Shown one piece after another: positions 18,151 through 27,079 of a DNA stretch of 64,000 nucleotides. The DNA is from Klebsiella michiganensis (GTDB lineage Bacteria; Pseudomonadota; Gammaproteobacteria; Enterobacterales; Enterobacteriaceae): positions 1,412,487-1,476,486 of the forward strand of contig NZ_PRDB01000001.1 in the NCBI RefSeq assembly GCF_002925905.1, given 5' to 3'. Positions within the stretch are counted from its first letter, which is position 1; the number at the start of each line of letters is the position of its first letter. Under the pieces are notes generated by a model. That model did not search any database, was not told where the DNA came from, and saw only the letters and a list, made by a program, of their open reading frames with translations. Made by a program: the position numbers and the translations under genes.

Positions 18151-19938
18151 ATGGGACATCCTTCCGTCTACCCGACCGGCGCCACCCTCTACGATCCGCA
18201 GCGCGCCTGGAGCGGCTATACCCTTTTCCAGGCCACCGAACACGGCGCGGTGCTGGTGGACATGAACGGCCGCGTGGTGCGCGAATGGCCTGAACTGCAC
18301 GGGTTTCCCAATAAAATCCTGCCCGGCGGCGCAATCCTTGGCCACAGCGGCGAGCGCGACCCGCGCTACGGCATGCAGGATATGCTCGATCTGATCCAGG
18401 TGGACTGGGAGGGCAACGTCACCTGGAAATTCGACCGCTACGAGCAGGTGAGCGATCCCGGCAACGCCACGCGCTGGATGGCGCGCGCGCATCATGACTA
18501 TCAGCGGGCGGGCAACCCGGTGGGCTATTACGCGCCGGGGCTGGAGCCGCAGGTGGATGGCGGCAATACCCTGATCCTCGCCCACACCAATCTGGTGAAT
18601 GAAGCGATCTCCGACAAGCTGCTGCTGGACGACACCATTATCGAAGTCGACTGGCAGGGTAACGTGGTGTGGGAGTGGCGCTGCAGCGATCATTTTCACG
18701 AGCTGGGCTTCGACGATGCGGCGCGCACCGCGCTCTACAACAACCCGAATATGCGCGCCAGCGGCGGCGGAATGGGCGACTGGATGCATATCAACTCGAT
18801 GTCGGCGCTGGGGCCGAATAAGTGGTACGACGCCGGCGATACGCGTTTTCATCCCGACAACATTATCTGGGACGCCCGCGAATCCAACATTATTGCCATT
18901 ATCGACAAACAGAGCGGCAAGATCGTCTGGCAGCTGGGCCCGGACTACAGCAAACCGGAGCTGAAGCACATCGGCTGGATCATCGGCCAGCACCATGCGC
19001 ATATGATCCCGCAGGGGCTGCCGGGCGCGGGTAATATCCTGATTTTCGATAACGGCGGCTGGGCCGGATACGGCGCGCCGAATCCGGCGTCGGCGGACGG
19101 GGTGAAAAACGCCTGGCGCGATTATTCACGGATCCTGGAGATCAACCCGCTGACCCTCGATATCGAATGGCGCTACTCGCCCTATGAAGCGGATCTGCCG
19201 CAGCCAACCGATTCGTACCGCTTTTACAGCCCCTACATCAGCAATATGCAGCGCCTGGAAAACGGCAATACCCTGATTAACGAAGGATCGAACGGGCGCA
19301 TTTTCGAAGTGACCCGCGACCACGAAATTGTCTGGGAATATATTTCGCCGTTCTGGGGCAAGACCCTGAACAACAATATGGTCTATCGCGCCTACCGCAT
19401 TCCCTACGGTTGGATCCCGCAGCTGGCGCAGCCGCAGGAGACGCCCATTGCGGCGGTGGACGTGCGTACTCTGCGCCAGCCCGGCGCGGCGGCGGCCGGT
19501 CCGGCGCAGAGCGTGGTGCGGGTGGCGGGCGTACAGCCGTACAGTAAAAGCGCCGATGCGCTGTGCGTGGCAACCGATAACGATACCCTGCGCCGCAGTC
19601 CGAAGCTGTTCCGCGTCGCGGAAAGCGCGTTCACGCCGATAAGCGCGGCGGGCGAGCTGGAGAGCGAACGGCCGGTGCTGCTGTTCGTCGGCGCGGAACG
19701 CTGCGTGCACTGCCGCAAGCTCTGGCAGCTGCTGGCGCATGAAAAGCTCAGCCCGCGGCTTGCTCAGCTGGATACGCGCTATCTGGATGCCGACCGGCAT
19801 CAGGATCTGGCGGGCGACCTCGGCGTGCGCGGCCTGCCGACGCTGCTGCTGATTAAACCGGGGCAGCCAGCATCCCGCGCGCCTGCGCAGCTCTCGGTGG
19901 ACGCGCTGCTCGACTGGCTCCATCGCGCAGCCGGGTAA
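18151..19938 (+). CDS. Arylsulfotransferase (ASST)-family protein fused to a thioredoxin-like domain
   Basis: 595 aa. Residues about 15-425 match the ASST beta-propeller: blades with VDWEGNV/VDWQGNV, MARAHHDYQ (111-119), GDWMHINSMSALG (209-221), SNIIAIIDKQSGKIVWQLG (245-263), GQHHAHMIPQG (279-289), ILIFDNGG (296-303), SNGRIFEVTRDHEIVWEY. Histidines 281, 282 and 284 lie where catalytic His residues of the family are expected. Residues about 500-595 form a thioredoxin fold with CVHC (518-521) and cis-Pro GLPT (561-564). No signal peptide is visible, unlike periplasmic AssT, so it should act in the cytosol on imported substrate. RBS AAGGAGC. Probable role: sulfate-ester or sulfonate handling; the thioredoxin-domain role is unknown. 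Confidence 0.8.
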   Translation: MGHPSVYPTGATLYDPQRAWSGYTLFQATEHGAVLVDMNGRVVREWPELHGFPNKILPGGAILGHSGERDPRYGMQDMLDLIQVDWEGNVTWKFDRYEQVSDPGNATRWMARAHHDYQRAGNPVGYYAPGLEPQVDGGNTLILAHTNLVNEAISDKLLLDDTIIEVDWQGNVVWEWRCSDHFHELGFDDAARTALYNNPNMRASGGGMGDWMHINSMSALGPNKWYDAGDTRFHPDNIIWDARESNIIAIIDKQSGKIVWQLGPDYSKPELKHIGWIIGQHHAHMIPQGLPGAGNILIFDNGGWAGYGAPNPASADGVKNAWRDYSRILEINPLTLDIEWRYSPYEADLPQPTDSYRFYSPYISNMQRLENGNTLINEGSNGRIFEVTRDHEIVWEYISPFWGKTLNNNMVYRAYRIPYGWIPQLAQPQETPIAAVDVRTLRQPGAAAAGPAQSVVRVAGVQPYSKSADALCVATDNDTLRRSPKLFRVAESAFTPISAAGELESERPVLLFVGAERCVHCRKLWQLLAHEKLSPRLAQLDTRYLDADRHQDLAGDLGVRGLPTLLLIKPGQPASRAPAQLSVDALLDWLHRAAG

Positions 19939-19945
19939 TCCGCGA

Positions 19946-20743
19946 CTACGGCGGGCTGGCGTGTGCCGGTCCGCCGTTTATCTGGCGGATAAACGCCAGC
20001 GGCGAATAGCCCATCGCTTTGCGGAACATCGCGGTAAAGGCGGCCGGATACTCATAGCCCAGACTGAGCGCGACTTCGGTAACCGAACGCCCCTCGCGCA
20101 GCGCCGTCATGGCGTACATCAGGCATGCCTGCTGGCGCCAGTCGCAAAACGCCATCCCGGTCTCCCGGCGAAACAGACGATTAAACGTGCGTACGCTTTT
20201 ACTCAGTTTTTGCGCCCACAGCTGCGGCGTACTGCGGATGCTCGGCTGGCGCTGAAAATCGCCGCATAGCGCCGCGAGGTGGCTGTTCTGCGGAAGCGGC
20301 GTAAACATCGGCAGCGGTGCGGCGGCGCGCAGTTCATGGAGCAGTAGCGCAATCAGGGCGGCATCGCGCCCGCTCTCGTCATACAGCAGCGGTAGCTGAC
20401 AGGCGGCCAGCAGCAACTGATGGGTCAGCGGAGAAACCTGTAAGACTTCGCAGCGTTCGCTTTCCCGCGGGGCGTCCCGCGCGTCAATATACAGGCTGTG
20501 GGTGCTGACGCCGGGCATCCAGACGCGATGCGGTTTCGTCGCCGGGATCCAGACCCCGCTGAACGGCGGCACCAGCCACTGGCCGTCGTCCGTTTCGACC
20601 TTCATTAATCCGTGCATGGCGTACAGAAACTGCGCCCGGCGGTGGCTATGTCGCTCCAGAAGCGTGTTGGGCGGATAGTCGCTGCCCAGCGCCAGTACCC
20701 GGCGAGGAAGATGGTCGACGTCATTAATCGCAACGTTGCGCAT
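19946..20743 (-). CDS. AraC-family transcriptional regulator with cupin sensor domain
   Basis: About 265 aa. An N-terminal cupin-like region (HSHRRAQFLYAMHGLMKVETDDGQWLVPPFSGVWIPATKPH) is followed by a C-terminal AraC HTH pair (TPQLWAQKLSKSVRTFNRLFRRETGMAFCDWRQQACLMYAM and SVTEVALSLGYEYPAAFTAMFRKAMGYSP). I take ATG 20743 (MRNVAINDV...) rather than the longer frame to 20800. It is divergent from the TauE/SafE gene (100 bp apart) and convergent, 8 bp away, with the ASST gene. It probably controls the exporter, perhaps in response to an aromatic or sulfur compound (inference). Confidence 0.87.
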   Translation of the reverse strand: MRNVAINDVDHLPRRVLALGSDYPPNTLLERHSHRRAQFLYAMHGLMKVETDDGQWLVPPFSGVWIPATKPHRVWMPGVSTHSLYIDARDAPRESERCEVLQVSPLTHQLLLAACQLPLLYDESGRDAALIALLLHELRAAAPLPMFTPLPQNSHLAALCGDFQRQPSIRSTPQLWAQKLSKSVRTFNRLFRRETGMAFCDWRQQACLMYAMTALREGRSVTEVALSLGYEYPAAFTAMFRKAMGYSPLAFIRQINGGPAHASPP

Positions 20744-20843
20744 GAAGATAGCCCTGGCTGAAATTCGTAATAGATTGGCTTTAAAGCGTAAGCCGGCCAC
20801 GGCGTTATTCTATATCGTTACCTCCTTTTGTGGAGGAGTGCGA

Positions 20844-21653
20844 ATGAGCGACTGGCTTTTTCTGTGCGGTATACTTTCCGGCGTGACCACCTGGCTCTTT
20901 GGCTTCGGCGGCGGTTTCGTCACCGTCCCGCTGCTCTATTTCCTGGTGACCGGCGCGTGGGGCGCGCAAAGCGTCGTCGGGCAACAGGCGATGCACATCG
21001 CCGTCGCCACCTCGGCGCTGGTCATGCTTTGCTCCGCGCTGCTGGCGAGCTGGCGACACGCGCGTACCGGTACTCTCCGCTGGCGCCGCTTATGGGCCAT
21101 GCTCACCGGCATTGCCGTTGGCGGAACGGCGGGCGCGCTGCTGGCGCTTGAGGCGAGCGGGGCGTGGATCCGCTGGCTGTTCGTTATCTATCTGCTGGCA
21201 ACCGTTGCCGATTGCTACCTTCGCGCCGGATTTATGACCCCGCCATCCCGCCGGGTGATACCGACGGTGCCGCATGAGCTAACGGTAGGGGGGATCATTG
21301 GCCTGATCGCCTCTTTTCTCGGCGTGGGTGGAAGCGTGATGACCGTCCCTCTGATGCGCCGTCGCGGCGTGCTGATGGCTGAAGCGGCGGGGATGGCCAA
21401 CGTGCTGACGCTGCCGCTGGCGGCAACGGCGACGCTAACCTGGCTGTTGATGGCCTGGCTCTCGCCGGTGGCGTTACCGAATGGGTTTGTCGGCAATATC
21501 TGGCTGTCGGCGGCGGCGCAGCTGGTGGCGGGAAGCTGGCTGGGGTTAAAAATCGCCTCCCGCTGGCTGGCGCGTTTACCGGACCGCTGGCATGTGCGAA
21601 TTTATCCGCTATTGCTGATTGCCGTACTGCTGGTGATGAGCGTGTGGGGATAA
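20844..21653 (+). CDS. TauE/SafE (TSUP)-family sulfite/organosulfonate exporter
   Basis: 269-aa membrane protein with about 8 hydrophobic helices and the duplicated TSUP motif: GVTTWLFGFGGGFVTVPLLY (first half) and GLIASFLGVGGSVMTVPLM (second half). I use ATG 20844 because TGGAGGAG precedes it; the longer upstream frame overlaps the divergent AraC start. The family exports sulfite, sulfoacetate or related anions. Beside the ASST/sulfonate importer it may remove sulfite formed during sulfonate use (inference). Confidence 0.85.
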   Translation: MSDWLFLCGILSGVTTWLFGFGGGFVTVPLLYFLVTGAWGAQSVVGQQAMHIAVATSALVMLCSALLASWRHARTGTLRWRRLWAMLTGIAVGGTAGALLALEASGAWIRWLFVIYLLATVADCYLRAGFMTPPSRRVIPTVPHELTVGGIIGLIASFLGVGGSVMTVPLMRRRGVLMAEAAGMANVLTLPLAATATLTWLLMAWLSPVALPNGFVGNIWLSAAAQLVAGSWLGLKIASRWLARLPDRWHVRIYPLLLIAVLLVMSVWG

Positions 21654-21763
21654 TGAGGGACGCGGCGCTGCGCATCCATCCGAGAGTAGCCCGGGTCATT
21701 CTGCTGTCATTTTTCTTGCGCATGCTCTCGCGAGACGCCGTGGCCGATAAAGGAAAATAAACG

Positions 21764-22426
21764 ATGGGTAAAACGCTGACCATTTTCGATCTGGATAATA
21801 CGTTAATTAAGGGCGACAGCAGTACGCTGTGGAGCCGCTTTATGGTGCGCGAAGGCTGGGTAAACGATCCCGATTACCTGGCGCGGGAAGCGATGCTGAT
21901 GGATGACTACGACCGCGGCGAAATGAATATCGCCGATTATGTGGCTCTGATTCAGGCGCCGCTGATTGGCGTCGCAAAGCGGGAGGTGGACGCGCTGCTG
22001 GCGCGCTGCGTGCGCGACGAGATTATGCCGCGCGTGTATCCCCAGGCGTGGGATCTGATTCGGACTTTACAGGCTAAAGGCGAGCAGATGCTGGTGATCT
22101 CGGCCTCGGTCAGCCTGCTGGTGCAGGCGGTGGCGGCGCAGCTGGGTATCGAACAGGCGCTGGGGATTGACGTTGAGATGGCCGACGGCGGCTATAGCGG
22201 CGTGATTGCCGGTACGCCGAGCTATCAGCAGGGGAAGGTGGTGCGCCTGGCGCAGTGGCAACAGGCGCATCCTGAATACTCGGGGGAGGTGACCTTCTAC
22301 ACCGACTCGATCAACGACCTGCCGCTGTGCCTGCATGCCGATCGCGTACGGCTGGTCAATCCGTGCCCGCAGCTGGCGGCGGCGAACGCGCAGCACCAGT
22401 GGCCGGTGCTGGCGTGGCGGCTGTGA
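21764..22426 (+). CDS. HAD-superfamily subfamily IB phosphatase
   Basis: 220-aa cytosolic hydrolase. Motif I FDLDNTLIKGDSS (D11/D13-like nucleophile pair), motif II VISAS near residue 110, motif III Lys in QQGKVVRL and motif IV FYTDSINDLPL. The closest look-alikes are phosphoserine-phosphatase-like HAD-IB proteins of unknown substrate. It has its own start (AGGAAAAT before ATG 21764) and is convergent with phnCDEE across a REP. A link to phosphonate or phosphate-ester metabolism is possible but only positional. Confidence 0.85.
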   Translation: MGKTLTIFDLDNTLIKGDSSTLWSRFMVREGWVNDPDYLAREAMLMDDYDRGEMNIADYVALIQAPLIGVAKREVDALLARCVRDEIMPRVYPQAWDLIRTLQAKGEQMLVISASVSLLVQAVAAQLGIEQALGIDVEMADGGYSGVIAGTPSYQQGKVVRLAQWQQAHPEYSGEVTFYTDSINDLPLCLHADRVRLVNPCPQLAAANAQHQWPVLAWRL

Positions 22427-22432
22427 TTTTTC

Positions 22433-22520
22433 CCCCGGGTCGCGGCGTAAACGCCTTACCCGGGCTACTTTTTCGTGCCGTTTGGGTAGCCCGGACAGGT
22501 GCGCAGCACCGCCTCCGGGA
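22433..22520. repeat. REP/BIME repeat
   Basis: Two facing REP-type units (CCCGGGT...ACCCGGGCTA and GTAGCCCGG...CTCCGGG) in the convergent gap between the HAD phosphatase and phnE genes. It is of the same family as the other GTAGCCCGG-type repeats in the window and can form a stable hairpin protecting or ending both transcripts. Confidence 0.75.
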
Positions 22521-22525
22521 AAAAA

Positions 22526-23407
22526 CTAATCAGCTTTAAACAGCGGCACCGCGCTGCCGCCGATATAGCGGCGGCGCAGCCAGGCGGACAGCGTATCCAT
22601 CGCCATCACCACCGCCACCAGCAGCAGGGTAATAAACATCACTACGTCCCAGTTCCACAGACGCATATTTTCCGCATAAATCAGGCCAATGCCTCCCGCG
22701 CCGACAAAGCCGAGCACCGCGGCGGAACGGGTATTCGATTCAATCTGATACAGGCTCAGCGCCAGGAACGTCGGGAAAGACTGGGTAAAAATGCTGAAAC
22801 GGTGCTTCTGCAAACCGTTCGCCCCCACCGCCGTCAGGCCGCGTCCCGGCGAGCGGTCAACCGCCTCGTGTCCCTCTGCGTACAGTCGGCCCAGCAGCCC
22901 GGTATCCTGCATAATTATCGCCAGCACCCCGGCCAGCGGCCCGAGCCCCACGGCGCGGACAAAAATCAGCCCCCAGATAGCCATATCGATACCGCGCAGC
23001 ACGTCGAACAACCGGCGCATCAGCAGGGCGATCGTTCCCGGAATCACGCCGCGCATAATATTCCGCGCCGCCAGAAACGAGAGCAGCAGGGCGATGACCG
23101 TCGCGGTAAGCGTCCCGGCGAAAACAATCGCCAGGGTAATGGCGATTTGCGTGAAGTAATAGCGAAACGGCCAGTTGAAAAAGTCGTGCCAGACGAACAT
23201 CCGTAGCAGATAGCGGCTGATTTGCTGCAGCCCCGTGGCGAGCTGCTCGCCGCTGATGCCGAACTGCATAAAGAACCAGACATAGTAGAGGGCGCTGGCC
23301 AGCGCAAGCAGGCCGACGTAGCGCAGATAGCGCCCCTGGGCCTGGTATAAATGCCGATGCTGGCGACGGCTGGCGGCGATATCCGGTTGATTTTGCCACT
23401 GACTCAT
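22526..23407 (-). CDS. phnE: Phosphonate ABC transporter permease (second PhnE)
   Basis: 293-aa inner-membrane permease of the PhnE family. It has hydrophobic helices, the EAA-loop region RSPGRGLTAVGANGLQKHRFSIFTQSFP near residue 190 and GFVGAGGIGL near the C-terminus. ATG 23407 has GGAGGGG upstream and overlaps the stop of the first permease (ATGA), so they are translationally coupled and likely form a heterodimer channel. Last gene of phnC-phnD-phnE-phnE. Confidence 0.9.
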   Translation of the reverse strand: MSQWQNQPDIAASRRQHRHLYQAQGRYLRYVGLLALASALYYVWFFMQFGISGEQLATGLQQISRYLLRMFVWHDFFNWPFRYYFTQIAITLAIVFAGTLTATVIALLLSFLAARNIMRGVIPGTIALLMRRLFDVLRGIDMAIWGLIFVRAVGLGPLAGVLAIIMQDTGLLGRLYAEGHEAVDRSPGRGLTAVGANGLQKHRFSIFTQSFPTFLALSLYQIESNTRSAAVLGFVGAGGIGLIYAENMRLWNWDVVMFITLLLVAVVMAMDTLSAWLRRRYIGGSAVPLFKAD

Positions 23408-24276
23408 TTTTTCCCCTCCAGAACCCACTGCCGCAGGCGGCCGGATAGCATATCCAGCAGCGATACCACGATAATAATCAACAGCAGCGTGATGCTGACC
23501 TGATCGTACCGGTCCAGTTTGATATTGGTCATCAGCTCCTGGCCGATGCCGCCCGCGCCCACCAGCCCGAGGATCGTTGAGGAGCGGAAGTTAATTTCGA
23601 GGCGCATAAAGCCGTAGGAGAGAAAGATGGGTTTCACCTGCGGCCACAGGGCAAAGCGGATACGCTGCAGATGCGACGCGCCGCAGGCGGCCAGGCCGCG
23701 TACCGGTTTATCCTGGGCGCTCTCCACCGCTTCATAGAACAGCTTGGTCAGGCTGCCGATGGTGTGGAGCATTAATGCCAGAAAGCCGGGGATCGCCCCG
23801 ATACCAAAAGCCATCACGAAGATCACCGCCCACGCCAGCTCCGGCATGGTGCGCAGAAAAGCCACCAGCACGCGGACGGCAAAACGCAGCGGGGCAGGGG
23901 ACCATGCGTTGTTGGCCGCAACGAACGCCAGCAGGGTGGCAATCGCCACCGCCACCAGCGTGGACGCCAGCGCCAGCTGCAGCGTTTCCCAGATAAGGGG
24001 CAGTTGAATGGGCAGACGATAGCCCCAGTAAGCCAGAGAGCCTTTAGTGTGCGAATCGGCAAACAGGTCGGCGACGTGCAGCGTCGGCAGCGTCTCAAAC
24101 ATGTAATCGAGAAAATTGGGCAGCGAGTGCCAGATAGTAAAGAGATTAAACTCGGCCATACTGCCGGCGGCAAAATAGAGCGCCAGCAGCAGCAGGGACC
24201 AGCTAAAGGTGTCGCGCTTTTGCCGCGAGCGGACCTGCTGGTAATAGCGTTCGAATTCGGTATGGGTATTATTCAT
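23404..24276 (-). CDS. phnE: Phosphonate ABC transporter permease (first PhnE)
   Basis: 290-aa PhnE-type permease with AQDKPVRGLAACGASHLQRIRFALWPQVKP (ATPase-contact loop) and GLVGAGGIGQELM near the end. I start at ATG 24276 (MNNTHTEF); the frame continues to a TTG at 24294 but has no better ribosome site. It follows phnD by about 68 bp and overlaps the second permease by 4 bp. Two different PhnE subunits point to a heterodimeric importer. Confidence 0.9.
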   Translation of the reverse strand: MNNTHTEFERYYQQVRSRQKRDTFSWSLLLLALYFAAGSMAEFNLFTIWHSLPNFLDYMFETLPTLHVADLFADSHTKGSLAYWGYRLPIQLPLIWETLQLALASTLVAVAIATLLAFVAANNAWSPAPLRFAVRVLVAFLRTMPELAWAVIFVMAFGIGAIPGFLALMLHTIGSLTKLFYEAVESAQDKPVRGLAACGASHLQRIRFALWPQVKPIFLSYGFMRLEINFRSSTILGLVGAGGIGQELMTNIKLDRYDQVSITLLLIIIVVSLLDMLSGRLRQWVLEGKK

Positions 24277-24344
24277 GCGTCGCTGTGTCTTCAACGAGTC
24301 GCCGCCGCCCGCGAGACTGGCCGGACGACGGCGTCAGGGCGGGA

Positions 24345-25286
24345 TTAACGCGCGGTAACCAGTTCGCGTTTCATATCAATGATCTGCTGGAAATCGGCTA
24401 CGCTGCCCGGGCCGATATGCTGCGTACCGCCCATCGCTTTGATAAAGCAGGCGTGATCGTCGGTATCCAGCTTTTTAATCGCGGTGACGACTTTGGCCTT
24501 AAAGTCAGCAGGCAGGGAATTGCTGACCAGGATTGGGCCGTTCGGGATCAGCGGCGATTGCCATATAATGCGGATTTGCTTCATCAAATCCGGGTGATCC
24601 ATGCGAATCAGTCGGTTGAAGGCGCCGACGCTGTAGCCGCTATTATAATCACCCACCATCGAGGTCCAGGTCACCGCGCCGGCAAACTGACCGTTCAGCA
24701 CGCCCAGAATATCCTGCTCGTGGCCGCCGGAGAAGGTCACGCTGGAGAAGAAGTTATTATATTTATTATCCGACGTGCCGCCGAACTGCTGTTTAAAGGC
24801 GTGGTTGGGAATTAAAAAGCCGGAAGTGGAGTCCGGATCGGCGAAGCCAAACGCTTTGCCTTTCAGATCTTCTAACTTTTTATACGGACTGTCGGCTTTG
24901 ACAATCACCACCGAGTGATAGCCGCGGGACTGATCTTTATCATCTACGGCAATCCCGACAATATCGACGGCTTTAGGGTTGTTAATATAAACGGAAGCGT
25001 ATGATGACGGCGACATACTTAAGACCACGTCAACTTTTCCGCCCAGCAATCCCTGAATCACGCCGGAATAGTCGGAAGAGTTACGTAATTTTGTATCGAC
25101 CTTCAGCTCCTTATCAAGGAACTGTTTAACGCACTGGTTATCACCAATTTGTTGGGTTGCGTTCTGACCGCCAAGGATGCCCAGATTTAATTCCTTCGGC
25201 TGTTCAGCAGCGCTTGCCTGCCACGCCATCATAATGCCTGCAACCGCTGCGGATAAACGAACTGCGCCAGTGATGTACTTTTTCAT
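24345..25286 (-). CDS. phnD: Phosphonate/phosphite ABC transporter substrate-binding protein
   Basis: 313-aa periplasmic binding protein with a signal peptide ending in ASA. Family features: LNLGILGGQNATQQIGDNQCVKQFLDKELKV, GLLGGKVDVVLSMSPSSYA, YHSVVIVKADSPYKKLEDLKGKAFGFADPDSTSGFLIPNHAF and GGHEQDILGVLNGQFAGAVTW. The DPDSTSG loop binds the phosphonate group in PhnD. It lies between phnC (23-bp gap) and the permeases. The native ligand may be a phosphonate, phosphite or a phosphate ester; no C-P lyase, phnX or phosphite dehydrogenase gene is within the window. Confidence 0.92.
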   Translation of the reverse strand: MKKYITGAVRLSAAVAGIMMAWQASAAEQPKELNLGILGGQNATQQIGDNQCVKQFLDKELKVDTKLRNSSDYSGVIQGLLGGKVDVVLSMSPSSYASVYINNPKAVDIVGIAVDDKDQSRGYHSVVIVKADSPYKKLEDLKGKAFGFADPDSTSGFLIPNHAFKQQFGGTSDNKYNNFFSSVTFSGGHEQDILGVLNGQFAGAVTWTSMVGDYNSGYSVGAFNRLIRMDHPDLMKQIRIIWQSPLIPNGPILVSNSLPADFKAKVVTAIKKLDTDDHACFIKAMGGTQHIGPGSVADFQQIIDMKRELVTAR

Positions 25287-25309
25287 TATTTTGCCCGTGT
25301 GAGTGAAAT

Positions 25310-26152
25310 TTAATGCAATTGGCTAATTTCATCGCCGTACAGCCGATGCAGAATATCCTGATTCAGCTGCGTGGGATGATCGTCAAAAATAATCTTGCCC
25401 TTGGCTACGCCGATGACCCGCGTGCAATATTCACGCACCAGCTCCACCGAATGCAGGTTTACCATCACGCTGATACCCTGTTCGCTAATTTCGCGAAGGA
25501 CATTCATAATCCGCTGCGTATTTTTCGGGTCGAGAGAAGCGACCGGTTCATCGGCCAGCAAAATACCCGGGTTTTGCATCAGCGCCCGGCAAATCGCCAC
25601 GCGCTGCATCTGCCCGCCGGAGAGGTTTTCCGCCCGCTGTAGCGCATGCGGCAGCATATTCATCCATTCCAGCAGGGAGATGGCGCGGGCGCGGTCCGCG
25701 TCGGGGAAAACTTTGAATAATGATTTCAGGGTGGAGGTCTGGCTCAGGCGACCCAGCAGCACGTTGGTCAAAACGTCGAGACGCGGGACCAGGCAGAAAT
25801 CCTGAAAGATCATGCCGCACTGGCTGCGCCAGGCGTTTAGCGCGCGGCCCGACAGCTTTGATACGTCCTGCGGCGTACCCACTTCCGGATAGCTGAGGAT
25901 CTCGCCGCCGCTGGCGCTGTGGGTACCGTTCAGTACGTGCAGAAGCGTTGACTTTCCGGCGCCGGAGCGGCCAATGACGCCAACCAGCTCGCCCGCATGA
26001 AGATCGAAACTGATGCCGTCCAGTACGGTTTGCTGCGCGCTGTAGGATTTGCTCAGGTTGCGTACGCTCAGGACCTTACGCTGCCGGTCGATAAAGGGCG
26101 GCGTAAACGGTTGATAATCGGTTTCTGCCACCGCAGCCAGGGAACTGTTCAT
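25310..26152 (-). CDS. phnC: Phosphonate ABC transporter ATP-binding protein
   Basis: About 280-aa ATPase: Walker [10 protein letters not shown], signature [15 protein letters not shown], Walker [13 protein letters not shown], switch His in VNLHSVEL, all PhnC-like. The frame is open to ATG 26185, but a good Pho box ends only 18 bp before that codon. A PhoB promoter would therefore start transcription close to or inside it, so I favour the internal ATG 26152 ([11 protein letters not shown]). First gene of the phnCDEE operon; PhoB induction under phosphate starvation is expected. Confidence 0.88.
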   Translation of the reverse strand: MNSSLAAVAETDYQPFTPPFIDRQRKVLSVRNLSKSYSAQQTVLDGISFDLHAGELVGVIGRSGAGKSTLLHVLNGTHSASGGEILSYPEVGTPQDVSKLSGRALNAWRSQCGMIFQDFCLVPRLDVLTNVLLGRLSQTSTLKSLFKVFPDADRARAISLLEWMNMLPHALQRAENLSGGQMQRVAICRALMQNPGILLADEPVASLDPKNTQRIMNVLREISEQGISVMVNLHSVELVREYCTRVIGVAKGKIIFDDHPTQLNQDILHRLYGDEISQLH

Positions 26153-26202
26153 AAATGCGTCCAGGTTCGTCAGTAAACTGGGCACTATTAATGGTGTTTT
26201 AT

Positions 26203-26220
26203 ATGACTGCCGGATGACAG
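26203..26220 (-). promoter_or_regulatory. Pho box of the phnCDEE operon
   Basis: On the minus strand CTGTCATCCGGCAGTCAT: two CTGTCAT-like 7-mers (one mismatch in the second) separated by 4 bp, the exact PhoB direct-repeat layout. An AT-rich stretch with CATTAAT about 10 bp downstream can serve as the -10. Strong by pattern; binding not tested. Confidence 0.75.
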
Positions 26221-26691
26221 TAAGGCGAACAAATAGTGAACGGATGCGAAAGCTGGCCTATTTGTTGGAAAAAAAATTCATCATGGATCACACTTTTGCA
26301 TTAGCAATCGGGCATCTGAAAATACTCTGCCTACCTTTAATACGCGATAGCGCATGAGATTAATAATGATACGTATTTCATCTGATAAAGATGACGCATT
26401 TTATGCGACATTAGCCGGGTAATGCTATCGCCGCGGGTACAACGGGACGACTCTGGACGCTCGTGCAATTCTTATATCTGAGTCGGTTTAACCGAGTGGA
26501 TTATCTTCAGGTACTGGATTACGATTCGCGGCGGAAAATTTTTAGTCGGTGACTATCCCTTTTGTGCGGCGTGTAATTCCATTATTTACACTAATTAATG
26601 AAATTAACCACTAATTTTGTGTTGTTTATTGGTTTTATGTTCTTATTTTTTGAATTTATTCGGTTTTTTCGCTTTTTTAAATAAAAGTGAG

Positions 26692-26709
26692 GTTAAGAAT
26701 AGTCTTAAC
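26692..26709 (+). promoter_or_regulatory. RcsAB-type box upstream of ecpR
   Basis: GTTAAGAATAGTCTTAAC is a palindrome (7-bp arms, ATAG centre) matching the RcsAB box core TAAGAAT-ATTCTTA closely. It lies about 370 bp before ecpR in an AT-rich gap of almost 900 bp (26186-27079), which otherwise shows only AT-rich, H-NS-like DNA and one weak TCGGTT/AACCGA dyad near 26484. A second half-like TTAAGAATCTACG follows at about 26749. Rcs control of ecp/mat pili has been reported in E. coli; here it is inferred. Confidence 0.55.
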
Positions 26710-27079
26710 AACTAATGGCTAAGATCCTGGAACATATAATATTCACTTAAGAATCTACGCATATCCCACCAATAACCGTATGAAAACCAATGGTTTTTGT
26801 GTTTAACTCAATATCCTTATTTTTATTCTTCTGACTTAAATTGACCTGGTCGGTAATTAGCCCTTTGCGCACTTATTGACACACATGGAGAAAAATCCTA
26901 AATTTGGTAACACAAGAAACAAGCAAGTCATTTAGTGCTCTTTATCTCTAGCAATACTATTTTGAATTTTGATTGAATATATTAAAGAGGGAATTTGCTG
27001 ACTTAGACTTTGCAGGCCTGGGCTATCAGCAGTGTTGTGATACGTTCAAGATTTCCAGGACTATGGGGTTTAACTTTAT

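Noticed and set aside
18133..19002. Minus-strand open frame opposite the ASST gene
   Set aside because: Antisense to the clear ASST propeller motifs; no ribosome site.
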